From: Utricularia gibba
Taxonomy: Eukaryota; Streptophyta; Magnoliopsida; Lamiales; Lentibulariaceae
NCBI GenBank assembly: GCA_002189035.1
Contig: NEEC01000498.1
Location: 1 to 34,776 of the forward strand
DNA: 34,776 nt
Direction of reading: 5' to 3'
The notes under the pieces were generated by a model that saw nothing but the letters and a program-made list of their open reading frames with translations, was not told the origin of the DNA and did no database searches. Positions 1 through 11,108 of this stretch are shown here, piece after piece. How positions within the stretch are numbered: the stretch's first letter is position 1; the number at the start of each line of letters is the position of its first letter. A program made the position numbers and the translations under genes.

Positions 1-57
1 GCCTCCTCAAATATAAAGCATGCGGTTGAGAAAACCATTTGGGTGCTCATGACATCC
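1..57 (+). repeat. Partial monomer at the left edge
   Basis: This is the end of half B (GCCTCCTCAAATATAAAG) followed by the start of half A up to the GACATCC junction. One T is missing from the usual CATTTTGGG (it reads CATTTGGG). The array continues beyond the window on this side. Confidence 0.95.
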
Positions 58-361
58 TAACTTCAATAACTGCATCACGATTTTCGTCGAGTAGGACCCG
101 ATGTGGCAAAGGAGTCAGACGAACCTTGGTCAGAACGAAGTTCCAAAAGACATCACCCGCCCAGAAACGACAAGCTTTTCCTTGAGAAACCATGTAGGCA
201 GCCTATTAAAACCCAACGTTAATAAATGCATCACTTTTTTTGCTAAAAATGACTCTGGGCGAGCTCGACTCGACCTTTGCTCGATACCGTGCCCCACGAG
301 AGCGCCTCCTCAATATAAAAGCATGCGATTGAGAAAAACATTTTGGGTGCTCATGAAATCC
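58..361 (+). repeat. Class-4 monomer, diverged
   Basis: A 304-bp copy carrying the class-4 marker TTCCAAAAGAC. Half B is unusual: GCTAAAAATGACT replaces the usual GGCTACAAATGACT, and CCTTTGCTCGATACCGTGCC replaces the usual CTCCTGCTCGATACCGTTGCC. The same CCTTTGCTCG and CCGTGCC variants recur in the class-4 copy at 19120. It exits through GAAATCC into a class-1 monomer, as class 4 normally does. The preceding junction is GACATCC rather than the usual GAATCC. Confidence 0.85.
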
Positions 362-1886
362 TAACTTCAATAACTGCATCACGATTTTCGTCGAGTAGGA
401 CCAGATTGGCAAAGGAGTCAGACCGAACCTTGGGTCAGAACGAAGTTCACAACGACATCACCCGCCCAAAACGACAAGCTTTTCCTTGAGAAAACCATGT
501 AGGCAGCCTATTAAAACCAACGTTAATAAATGCATCAAGTTTTTTGCCGAGCTACAAATGACTATGGGCCCGAGCTCGACTCGACCTCCTACTCGATACC
601 GTTGCCCCACGAGAGCACCTTATCAATATAAAGCATGCGGTTGAGAAAACCATTTTGGGTGCTCATGACATCCTAACTTCAATAACTGCATCACGATTTT
701 CGTCGAGTAGGACCCGATGTGGCAAAGGAGTCAGACCGAACTTGGGTCAGAACGAAGTTCACAACGACATCACCCGCCAAAAACGACAAGCTTTTCCTTG
801 AGAAACCATGTAGGCAGCCTATTAAAACCAACGTTAATAAATGCATCAAGTTTTTTGCCGAGCTACAAATGACTATGGGCCCGAGCTCGACTCGACCTCC
901 CTCGATACCGTTGCCCCACGAGAGCGCCTTATCAAATATAAAGCATGCGGTTGAGAAAACCATTTTGGGTGCTCATGACATCCTAACTTCAATAACTGCA
1001 TCACGATTTTCGTCGAGTAGGACCCGATGTGGCAAAGGAGTCAGACAGAACCTTGGGTCAGAACGAAGTTCCAACGACATCACCCCCAGAAACGACAAGC
1101 TTTTCCTTGAGAAACTATGTAGGCAGCCTAAAACCGAACGTTAATAAATGCATCAATTTTTTGCGGCTACAAATGACTCTGGGCCGAGCTCGACTCGACC
1201 TCCTGCTCGATACCGTTGCCCCACGAGAGCGCCTCCTCAAATATAAAGCATGCGGTTGAGAAAACCATTTTGGGTGCTCATGACATCCTAACTTCAATAA
1301 CTGCATCACGATTTTCGTCGAGTAGGACCCGATGTGGCAAAGGAGTCAGACCGAACCTTGGGTCAGAACGAAGTTCCAACGACATCACCCGCCAAACGAC
1401 AAGCTTTTCCTTGAGAAACATGTAGGCAGCCTATAAAGCCGAACGTTAATAAATGCATCAATTTTTTTTGACAAATGACTCTGGGCCCGAGCTCGACTCG
1501 ACCTCCTGCTCGATACCGTTGCCCGAGAGTGCCTTATCAAATATAAAGCATGCGGTTGAGAAAACCATTTTGGGTGCTCATGAATCCTAACTTCAATAAC
1601 TGCATCACGATTTTCGTCGAGTAGGACCCGATGTGGCAAAGGAGACAGACCGAACCTTGGTCAGAACGAAGTTCCAAAAGACATCACCCGCCCAAAACGA
1701 CAAGCTTTTCCTTGAGAAACATGTAGGCAGCCTATAAAACCAACGTTAATAAATGCATCAATTTTTTGCGGGCTACAAATGACTCTGGGCCGAGCTCGAC
1801 TCGACCTCTATACCGTTGCCCCACGAGAGCCTCCTCAAATATAAAGCATGCGGTTGAGAAAACCATTTTGGGTGCTCATGAAATCC
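362..1886 (+). repeat. Five-monomer HOR variant, order 1-2-3-3-4
   Basis: Monomer starts are 362, 674, 984, 1289 and 1588. The first has class-1 marks (GGACCAGATTGG, CTACTCGATA, GCACCTTATC) and the last is class 4 (TTCCAAAAGAC, exit GAAATCC). The third and fourth both carry class-3 marks such as CCGAACG and ACTCTGGG, so class 3 appears duplicated. The copy at 1289 is damaged: TTTTGACAAATGACT has lost the GCCGGGCT stretch, and GTTGCCCGAGAG has lost four bases. The class assignment of 674 is weak. Confidence 0.6.
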
Positions 1887-3121
1887 TAACTTCAATAACT
1901 GCATCACGATTTTCGTCGAGTAGGACCAGATTTGGCAAAGGAGACAGACCGAACCTTGGGTCAGAACGAAGTTCACAACGACATCACCCGCCCAAAAACG
2001 ACAAGCTTTTCCTTGAGAAAACCATGTAGGCAGCCTATTAAAACCAACGTTAATAAATGCATCAAGTTTTTTGCCGAGCTACAAATGACTATGGGCCCGA
2101 GCTCGACTCGACCTCCTACTCGATACCGTTGCCCCACGAGAGCACCTTATCAAATATAAAGCATGCGGTTGAGAAAACCATTTTGGGTGCTCATGAATCC
2201 TAACTTCAATAACTGCATCACGATTTTCGTCGAGTAGGACCCGATGTGGCAAAGGAGTCAGACCGAACCTTGGGTCAGAACGAAGTTCACAACGACATCA
2301 CCCGCCCAAAAACGACAAGCTTTTCCTTGAGAAACATGTAGGCGCCTATTAAAACCAACGTTAATAAATGCATCAAGTTTTTTGCCGAGCTACAAATGAC
2401 TATGGGCCCGAGCTCGACTCGACCTCCTGCTCGATACCGTTGCCCACGAGAGCGCCTCCTCAAATATAAAGCATGCGGTTGAGAAAACCATTTTGGGTGC
2501 TCATGACATCCTAACTTCAATAACTGCATCACGATTTTCGTCGAGTAGGACCCGATGGCAAAGGAGTCAGACAGAACCTTGGGTCAACGAAGTTCCAACG
2601 ACATCACCCGCCCAGAAACGACAAGCTTTTCCTTGAGAAACTATGTAGGCAGCCTAATAAAACCGAACGTTAATAAATGCATCAATTTTTTTTGCCGGGC
2701 TACAAATGACTCTGGGCCCGAGCTCGACTCGACCTCTCGATACCGTTGCCCACGAGAGTGCCTTATCAAATATAAAGCATGCGGTTGAGAAAACCATTTT
2801 GGGTGCTCATGATATCCTAACTTCAATAACTGCATCACGATTTTCGTCGAGTAGGACCCGATGTGGCAAAGGAGTCAGACCGAACCTTGGTCAGAACGAA
2901 GTTCCAAAAGACATCACCCGCCAGAAACGACAAGCTTTTCCTTGAGAAACTATGTAGGCAGCCTATTAAAACCAACGTTAATAAATGCATCAATTTTTTG
3001 CCGGGCTACAAATGACTGGGCCGAGCTCGACTCGACCTCTGCTCGATACCGTTGCCCACAGAGAGCCTCCTCAAATATAAAGCATGCGGTTGAGAAACCA
3101 TTTTGGGTGCTCATGAAATCC
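1887..3121 (+). repeat. HOR unit 1-2-3-4 (1235 bp)
   Basis: Monomer starts are 1887, 2201, 2512 and 2818. Class 1 is textbook here: GGACCAGATTTGG, GGAGACAGACC, CTACTCGATA and GCACCTTATC. Class 3 (2512) has two small deletions, GATGGCAAAGG and GGTCAACGAAG, both of which recur in the copy at 14178. Class 4 (2818) is entered through the rare junction GATATCC, seen again only at 34621, and ends with the rare CACAGAGAGCC, seen again at 22814-23118. Confidence 0.8.
1916..2123. other. Inverted 10-bp match inside a class-1 monomer
   Basis: TCGAGTAGGA at 1916-1925, the end of the conserved box, is the exact reverse complement of TCCTACTCGA at 2114-2123 in half B. Only copies with the CTACTCGATA variant (for example near 580, 4580, 8850, 12865, 22108, 28318 and 33290) give a perfect match. 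Most copies read TCCTGCTCGA and match 9 of 10. The arms are about 190 bp apart. A role in hairpin formation is speculative, and chance is possible. Confidence 0.4.
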
Positions 3122-4358
3122 TAACTTCAATAACTGCATCACGATTTTCGTCGAGTAGGACCCGATGTGGCAAAGGAGTCAGACCGAACCTTGGTCAGAA
3201 CGAAGTTCCAACGACATCACCCGCCCAAAAACGACAAGCTTTTCCTTGAGAAAACATGTAGGCAGCCTATTAAAACCAACGTTAATAAATGCATCAATTT
3301 TTTGCCGAGCTACAAATGACTATGGGCCGAGCTCGACTCGACCTCCTGCTCGATACCGTTGCCCCACGAGAGCGCCTTATCAAATATAAAGCATGCGGTT
3401 GAGAAAACCATTTTGGGTGCTCATGAATCCTAACTTCAATAACTGCATCACGATTTTCGTCGAGTAGGACCCGATGTGGCAAAGGAGTCAGACCGAACCT
3501 TGGGTCAGAACGAAGTTCACAACGACATCACCCGCCCAAAAACGACAAGCTTTTCCTTGAGAAAACCATTTAGGCTTAAAACCAACGTTAATAAATGCAT
3601 CAAGTTTTTTTGCCGAGCTACAAATGACTATGGGCCCGAGCTCGACTCGACCTCCTGCTCGATACCGTTGCCCCACGAGAGCGCCTCCTCAAATATAAAG
3701 CATGCGGTTGAGAAAACCATTTTGGGTGCTCATGACATCCTAACTTCAATAACTGCATCACGATTTTCGTCGAGTAGGACCCGATGTGGCAAAGGAGTCA
3801 GACAGAACCTTGGGTCCGAACGAAGTTCCAACGACATCACCCGCGCAGAAACGACAAGCTTTTCCTTGAGAAACTATGTAGGCAGCCTATAAAGCCGAAC
3901 GTTAATAAATGCATCAATTTTTTTTTGCCGGCTACAAATGACTCTGGGCCCGAGCTCGACTCGACCTCCTGCTCGATACCGTTGCCCACGAGAGCGCCTT
4001 ATCAAATATAAAGCATGCGGTTGAGAAAACCATTTTGGGTGCTCATGAATCCTAACTTCAATAACTGCATCACGATTTTCGTCGAGTAGGACCCGATGTG
4101 GCAAAGGAGTCAGACCGAACCTTGGTCAGAACGAAGTTCAAAAGACATCACCCGCCCAAAACGACAAGCTTTTCCTTGAGAAATATGTAGGCAGCCTATT
4201 AAAACCAACGTTAATAAATGCATCAATTTTTTTTGCCGGGCTACAAATGACTATGGGCCGAGCTCGACTCGACCTCCTCGATACCGTTGCCCCACGAGAG
4301 CGCCTCCTCAAATATAAAGCATGCGGTTGAGAAAACCATTTTGGGTGCTCATGAATCC
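3122..4358 (+). repeat. HOR unit 1-2-3-4 (1237 bp)
   Basis: Monomer starts are 3122, 3431, 3741 and 4053. The first copy is entered by GAAATCC but carries TTCCAACGAC, so its body is not typical class 1. The second has CATTTAGGCTTAAAACC, a loss of the GCAGCCTA stretch. The third is a clear class 3 (GGGTCCGAACG, CGCGCAGAAACG, ACTATGTAGG). The fourth has TTCAAAAGAC and CTCCTCGATACC. It exits through GAATCC rather than the usual GAAATCC. Confidence 0.7.
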
Positions 4359-5283
4359 TAACTTCAATAACTGCATCACGATTTTCGTCGAGTAGGACCC
4401 GATTTGGCAAAGGACAGACCGAACCTTGGGTCAGAACGAAGTTCACAACGACATCACCCGCCCAAAAACGACAAGCTTTTCCTTGAGAAACCATGTAGGC
4501 AGCCTATTAAAAAACGTTAATAAATGCATCAAGTTTTTTGCCGAGCTACAAATGACTATGGGCCCGAGCTCGACTCGACCTCCTACTCGATACCGTTGCC
4601 CCACGAGAGCACCTTATCAAATATAAAGCATGCGGTTGAGAAAACCATTTTGGGTGCTCATGACATCCTAACTTCAATAACTGCATCACGATTTTCGTCG
4701 AGTAGGACCCGATGTGGCAAAGGAGTCAGACCGAACCTTGGGTCAGAACGAAGTTCACAACGACATCACCCGCCCAAAAACGACAAGCTTTTCCTTGAGA
4801 AACAATGTAGGCCTATTAAAACCAACGTTAATAATGCATCAAGTTTTTTGCCGAGCTACAAATGACTATGGGCCCGAGCTCGACTCGACCTCCTGCTCGA
4901 TACCGTTGCCCCACGAGAGCGCCTCCTCAAATATAAAGCATGCGGTTGAGAAAACCATTTTGGGTGCTCATGACATCCTAACTTCAATAACTGCATCACG
5001 ATTTTCGTCGAGTAGGACCCGATGTGGCAAAGGAGTCAGACCGAACCTTGGTCAGAACGAAGTTCCAAAAGACATCACCCGCCCAGAAACGACAAGCTTT
5101 TCCTTGAGAAACATGTAGGCAGCCTATTAAAACCCCGTTAATAAATGCATCAATTTTTTGCGGCTAAAAATGACTCTGGGCCGAGCCCGACTCGACCTTG
5201 CCCGATACCGTTGCCCCACGAGAGCGCCTCCTCAAATATAAAGCATGCGGTTGAGAAAACCATTTTGGGTGCTCATGAAATCC
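4359..5283 (+). repeat. Three-monomer HOR variant lacking class 3 (925 bp)
   Basis: Monomer starts are 4359 (class 1: GATTTGG, CTACTCGATA, GCACCTTATC), 4669 (class 2: AACAATGTAGG, CAAGTTTTTT) and 4979 (class 4: TTCCAAAAGAC, exit GAAATCC). The class-3 copy expected between the last two is absent. The class-4 copy has GGCTAAAAATGACT, GAGCCCGACTCGACC and CTTGCCCGATACC, giving a diverged half B. Compare the other 1-2-4 trimers at 12340 and 23119. Confidence 0.7.
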
Positions 5284-7147
5284 TAACTTCAATAACTGCA
5301 TCACGATTTTCGTCGAGTAGGACCGATGTGGCAAAGGAGTCAGACCGAACCTTGGGTCAGAACGAAGTTCACAACGACATCACCCGCCCAAAAACGACAA
5401 GCTTTTCCTTGAGAAAACCATGTAGGCAGCTATTAAAACCAACGTTAATAAATGCATCAAGTTTTTTGCCGAGCTACAAATGACTATGGGCCCGAGCTCG
5501 ACTCGACCTCCTGCTCGATACGTTGCCCCACGAGAGCGCCTCCTCAAATATAAAGCATGCGGTTGAGAAAACCATTTTGGGTGCTCATGAATCCTAACTT
5601 CAATAACTGCATCACGATTTTCGTCGAGTAGGACCCGATGTGGCAAAGGAGTCAGACCGAACCTTGGGTCAGAACGAAGTTCCCAACGACATCACCCGCC
5701 AGAAACGACAAGCTTTTCCTGAGAAACTATGTAGGCAGCCTAATAAACCAACGTTAATAAATGCATCAATTTTTTTGCGGGCTACAAATGACTCTGGGAG
5801 CCGAGCTCGACTCGACCTTTTGCCGATACCGTTGCCCCACGAGAGCGCCTCCTCAAATATAAAGCATGCGGTTGAGAAAACATTTTGGGTGCTCATGAAA
5901 TCCTAACTTCAATAACTGCATCACGATTTTCGTCGAGTAGGACCAGATTGGCAAAGGAGACAGACCGAACCTTGGGTCAGAACGAAGTTCACAACGACAT
6001 CACCCGCCCAAAAACGACAAGCTTTTCCTTGAGAAAACCATTTAGGCAGCCTATTAAAACCAACGTTAATAAATGCATCAAGTTTTTTGCCGAGCTACAA
6101 ATGACTATGGGCCCGAGCTCGACTCGACCTCCTGCTCGATACCGTTGCCCCACGAGAGCGCCTCCTCAAATATAAGCATGCGGTTGAGAAAACCATTTTG
6201 GGTGCTCATGACATCCTAACTTCAATAACTGCATCACGATTTTCGTCGAGTAGGACCCGATGTGGCAAAGGAGTCAGACAGAACCTTGGGTCCGAACGAA
6301 GTTCCCAACGACATCACCCGCCAGAAACGACAAGCTTTTCCTTGAGAAACTATGTAGGCAGCCTATTAAACCAACGTTAATAAATGCATCAATTTTTTGC
6401 GGGCTACAAATGACTCTGGGCCCGAGCTCGACTCGACTCCTGCTCGATACCGTTGCCCACGAGAGCGCCTTATCAAATATAAAGCATGCGGTTGAGAAAA
6501 CCATTTTGGGTGCTCATGAATCCTAACTTCAAATAACTGCATCACGATTTTCGTCGAGTAGGACCCGATGTGGCAAAGGAGTCAGACCGAACCTTGGGTC
6601 AGAACGAAGTTCACAACGACATCACCCGCCCAAAAACGACAAGCTTTTTCCTTGAGAAACCATGTAGGCAGCCTATTAAAACCAACGTTAATAAATGCAT
6701 CAAGTTTTTTGCCGAGCTACAAATGACTATGGGCCCGAGCTCGACTCGACCTCCTGCTCGATACCGTTGCCCCACGAGAGCGCCTCCTCAAATAAAAGCA
6801 TGCGGTTGAGAAAACCATTTTGGGTGCTCATGAAATCCTAACTTCAATAACTGCATCACGATTTTCGTCGAGTAGGACCGATGTGGCAAAGGAAGACCGA
6901 ACCTTGGGTCAGAACGAAGTTCACAACGACATCACCGCCCCAAAAACGACAAGCTTTTCCTTGAGAAAACATGTAGGCAGCCTATTAAAACCAACGTTAA
7001 TAAATGCATCAAGTTTTTTGCCGAGCTACAAATGACTATGGGCCCGAGCTCGACTCGACCTCCTGCTCGATACCGTTGCCCACGAGAGCGCCTCCTCAAA
7101 TATAAAGCATGCGGTTGAGAAAACCATTTTGGGTGCTCATGACATCC

Positions 7148-7423
7148 TAACTTCAATAACTGCATCACGATTTTCGTCGAGTAGGACCCGATGTGGCAAA
7201 GGAGTCAGACCGAACCTTGGGTCAGAACGAAGTTCCCAACGACATCACCCGCCCAAAACGACAAGCTTTTCCTTGAGAAAATGTAGGCGAACGTTAATAA
7301 ATGCATCAATTTTTTTGCGGGCTACAAATGACTCTGGGCCCGAGCTCGACTCGACCTGCTCGATACCGTTGCCCCACGAGAAAATAAAGCATGCGAGAAA
7401 ACCATTTGGGTGCTCATGAATCC
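7148..7423 (+). repeat. Shortest monomer (276 bp), multiple internal deletions
   Basis: Four separate losses are visible, all outside the 39-bp box. The AGCCTATTAAAACC stretch is gone after ATGTAGGC near 7290. CTCCTGCTCG is shortened to CTGCTCG near 7356. The GCGCCTCCTCAAAT stretch is gone near 7380 (CACGAGAAAATAAAGC). GGTT is lost from GCATGCGGTTGAG near 7395. The next monomer (7424) also starts badly, with GGACTGTGAAAGG for GGACCCGATGTGGCAAAGG. Together these suggest a locally decayed spot. Confidence 0.9.
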
Positions 7424-8344
7424 TAACTTCAATAACTGCATCACGATTTTCGTCGAGTAGGACTGTGAAAGGAGTCAGACCGAACCTTGGTCAGAACGAA
7501 GTTCACAACGACATCACCCGCCCAAAACGACAAGCTTTTCCTTGAGAAACCATGTAGGCAGCCTATTAAAACCAACGTTAATAAATGCATCAAGTTTTTT
7601 TGCCGAGCTACAAATGACTATGGGCCCGAGCTCGACTCGACCTCCTTCGATACCGTTGCCCCACGAGAGCCCTTATCAAATATAAAGCATGCGGTTGAGA
7701 AAACCATTTTGGGTGCTCATGAATCCTAACTTCAATAACTGCATCACGATTTTCGTCGAGTAGGACCCGATGTGGCAAAGGAGTCAGACCGAACCTTGGG
7801 TCAGAACGAAGTTCACAACGACATCACCCGCCCAAAAACGACAAGCTTTTCCTTGAGAAAACTATGTAGGCAGCTAATAAAACCAACGTTAATAAATGCA
7901 TCAATTTTTTGCCGAGCTACAAATGACTATGGGCCCGAGCTCGACTCGACCTCCTGCTCGATACCGTTGCCCCACGAGAGCGCCTCCTCAAATATAAAGC
8001 ATGCGGTTGAGAAAACCATTTTGGGTGCTCATGAATCCTAACTTCAATAACTGCATCACGATTTTCGTCGAGTAGGACCCGATGTGGCAAAGGAGTCAGA
8101 CAGAACCTTGGTCAGAACGAAGTTCCAACGACATCACCCGCCCAGAAACGACAAGCTTTTCCTTGAGAAACTATGTAGGCAGCCTAATAAACCAACGTTA
8201 ATAAATGCATCAATTTTTTGCGGGCTACAAATGACTATGGGCCCGAGCTCGACTCGACCTCCTGCTCGATACCGTTGCCCCACGAGAGCGCCTCCTCAAA
8301 TATAAAGCATGCGGTTGAGAAAAATTTTGGGTGCTCATGAATCC

Positions 8345-8629
8345 TAACTTCAATAACTGCATCACGATTTTCGTCGAGTAGGACCCGATGTGGCAAAGGA
8401 GTCAGACCGAACCTTGGTCAGAACGAAGTTCGACATCACCCGCCAAAACGACAAGCTTTTCCTTGAGAAACCATGTAGGCAGCCTATTAAAACCAACGTT
8501 AATAATGCATCATTTTTTGCCTACAAATGACTCTGGGCGAGCTCGACTCGACCCTCGATACCGTTGCCCCACGAGAGCGCCTCCTCAAGCATGCGGTTGA
8601 GAAAACCATTTTGGGTGCTCATGAAATCC
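8345..8629 (+). repeat. Short monomer (285 bp) with several deletions
   Basis: Losses include CACAAC from GTTCACAACGAC (near 8431), AG and GCCGAG around the T-tract (near 8511-8522), a shortened CTCGACCCTCGATACC (near 8550), and AATATAA before GCATGC (CTCCTCAAGCATGC near 8581). The conserved box is intact. It sits directly before the ordered HOR block that starts at 8630. Confidence 0.9.
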
Positions 8630-9874
8630 TAACTTCAATAACTGCATCACGATTTTCGTCGAGTAGGACCAGATGTGGCAAAGGAGTCAGACCGAACCTT
8701 GGGTCAGAACGAAGTTCACAACGACATCACCCGCCCAAAAACGACAAGCTTTTCCTTGAGAAAACCATTTAGGCAGCCTATTAAAACCAACCGTTAATAA
8801 ATGCATCAAGTTTTTTGCCGAGCTACAAATGACTATGGGCCCGAGCTCGACTCGACCTCCTACTCGATACCGTTGCCCCACGAGAGCCCTTATCAAATAT
8901 AAAGCATGCGGTTGAGAAAACCATTTTGGGTGCTCATGAATCTAACTTCAATAACTGCATCACGATTTTCGTCGAGTAGGACCCGATGTGGCAAAGGAGT
9001 CAGACCGAACCTTGGGTCAGAACGAAGTTCACAACGACATCACCCGCCCAAAAACGACAAGCTTTTCCTTGAGAAACCATGTAGGCAGCTATTAAAACCC
9101 AACGTTAATAAATGCATCAAGTTTTTTGCCGAGCTACAAATGACTATGGGCCCGAGCTCGACTCGACCTCCTGCTCGATACCGTTGCCCCACGAGAGCGC
9201 CTCCTCAAATATAAAGCATGCGGTTGAGAAAACCATTTTGGGTGCTCATGACATCCTAACTTCAATAACTGCATCACGATTTTCGTCGAGTAGGACCCGA
9301 TGTGGCAAAGGAGTCAGACAGAACCTTGGTCAGAACGAAGTTCCAACGACATCACCCGCCCAGAAACGACAAGCTTTTCCTTGAGAAAACTTGTAGGCAG
9401 CCTATTAAACCAACGTTAATAAATGCATCAATTTTTTGCCGAGCTACAAATGACTAGGCCCGAGCTCGACTCGACCTCCTGCTCGATACCGTTGCCCCAC
9501 GAGAGCGCCTTATCAAATATAAAGCATGCGGTTGAGAAAACCATTTTGGGTGCTCATGAATCCTAACTTCAATAACTGCATCACGATTTTCGTCGAGTAG
9601 GACCCGATGTGGCAAAGGAGTCAGACCGAACCTTGGTCAGAACGAAGTTCCAAACGACATCACCCGCCCAGAAACGACAAGCTTTTCCTTGAGAAACATG
9701 TAGGCAGCCTATTAAAACCAACGTTAATAAATGCATCAATTTTTTTGCCGGGCTACAAATGACTCTGGGCCGAGCTCGACTCGACCTCCTGCTCGATACC
9801 GTTGCCCCACGAGAGAGCCTCCTCAAATATAAAGCATGCGGTTGAGAAAACCATTTTGGGTGCTCATGAAATCC
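8630..9874 (+). repeat. HOR unit 1-2-3-4 (1245 bp)
   Basis: Monomer starts are 8630, 8943, 9257 and 9564, with entry junctions GAAATCC, GAATC, GACATCC and GAATCC. Class 1 has GGACCAGATGTGG, CATTTAGG, the rare AACCAACCGTT (also at 29955 and 33061) and CTACTCGATA. Class 4 has TTCCAAACGAC, CAGAAACG and GAGAGAGCCTCC. First of three consecutive complete units. Confidence 0.8.
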
Positions 9875-11108
9875 TAACTTCAATAACTGCATCACGATTT
9901 TCGTCGAGTAGGACCCGATTTGGCAAAGGAGTCAGACCGAACCTTGGGTCAGAACGAAGTTCAACGACATCACCCGCCAAAACGACAAGCTTTTCCTTGA
10001 GAAAACCATGTAGGCAGCCTATTAAAACCAACGTTAATAAATGCATCAAGTTTTTTGCCGAGCTACAAATGACTATGGGCCCGAGCTCGACTCGACCTCC
10101 TGCTCGATACCGTTGCCCCACGAGAGCACCTTATCAAATATAAAGCATGCGGTTGAGAAAACCATTTTGGGTGCTCATGAATCCTAACTTCAATAACTGC
10201 ATCACGATTTTCGTCGAGTAGGACCGATGTGGCAAAGGAGTCAGACCGAACCTTGGGTCAGAACGAAGTTCACAACGACATCACCCGCCCAAAAAACGAC
10301 AAGCTTTTCCTTGAGAAACAATGTAGGCAGCTATTAAAACCAACGTTAATAAATGCATCAAGTTTTTTGCCGAGCTACAAATGACTATGGGCCCGAGCTC
10401 GACTCGACCTCCTGCTCGATACCGTTGCCCCACGAGAGCGCCTCCTCAAATATAAAGCATGCGGTTGAGAAAACCATTTTGGGTGCTCATGACATCCTAA
10501 CTTCAATAACTGCATCACGATTTTCGTCGAGTAGGACCCGATGTGGCAAAGGAGTCAGACAGAACCTTGGTCAGAACGAAGTTCCAACGACATCACCGCC
10601 CAGAAACGACAAGCTTTTCCTTGAGAAACTATGTAGGCAGCCTAATAAAGCCGAACGTTAATAAATGCATCAATTTTTTGCCGGGCTACAAATGACTCTG
10701 GCCCGAGCTCGACTCGACCTCTCGATACCGTTGCCCACGAGAGCGCCTTATCAAATATAAAGCATGCGGTTGAGAAAACCATTTTGGGTGCTCATGAATC
10801 CTAACTTCAATAACTGCATCACGATTTTCGTCGAGTAGGACCCGATGTGGCAAAGGAGTCAGACCGAACCTTGGGTCAGAACGAAGTTCCCAACGACATC
10901 ACCCGCCCAAAACGACAAGCTTTTCCTTGAGAAACATGTAGGCAGCCTAATAAAACCAACGTTAATAAATGCATCAATTTTTTTGCCGGCTACAAATGAC
11001 TATGGGCCGAGCTCGACTCGACCTCCTGCTCGATACCGTTGCCCCACGAGAGCCTCCTCAAATATAAAGCATGCGGTGAGAAAACCATTTTGGGTGCTCA
11101 TGAAATCC
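9875..11108 (+). repeat. HOR unit 1-2-3-4 (1234 bp)
   Basis: Monomer starts are 9875, 10185, 10498 and 10802, repeating the same junction order as the unit before it. Class marks are GATTTGG and GCACCTTATC (1), AACAATGTAGG (2), and GACAGAACC, ACTATGTAGG and TAATAAAGCCGAACG (3). The fourth lacks TTCCAAAAG and reads TTCCCAACGAC, so its class is called mainly from position, GAGCCTCCTC and the GAAATCC exit. Confidence 0.75.

Larger units (their letters stand above)
5284..8629 (+). repeat. Disordered stretch of 11 monomers
   Basis: Monomer starts are 5284, 5595, 5904, 6217, 6524, 6839, 7148, 7424, 7727, 8039 and 8345. Class order breaks down. 5904 is class 1, 6217 class 3 (GACAGAACC, GGGTCCGAACG), and several others mix marks of two classes. 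The copy at 5595 has an insertion reading TCTGGGAGCCGAGC and CTTTTGCCGATACC. The copy at 6524 is the only one with a change inside the 39-bp box. The two shortest monomers of the window (7148 and 8345) are here. Confidence 0.8.
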
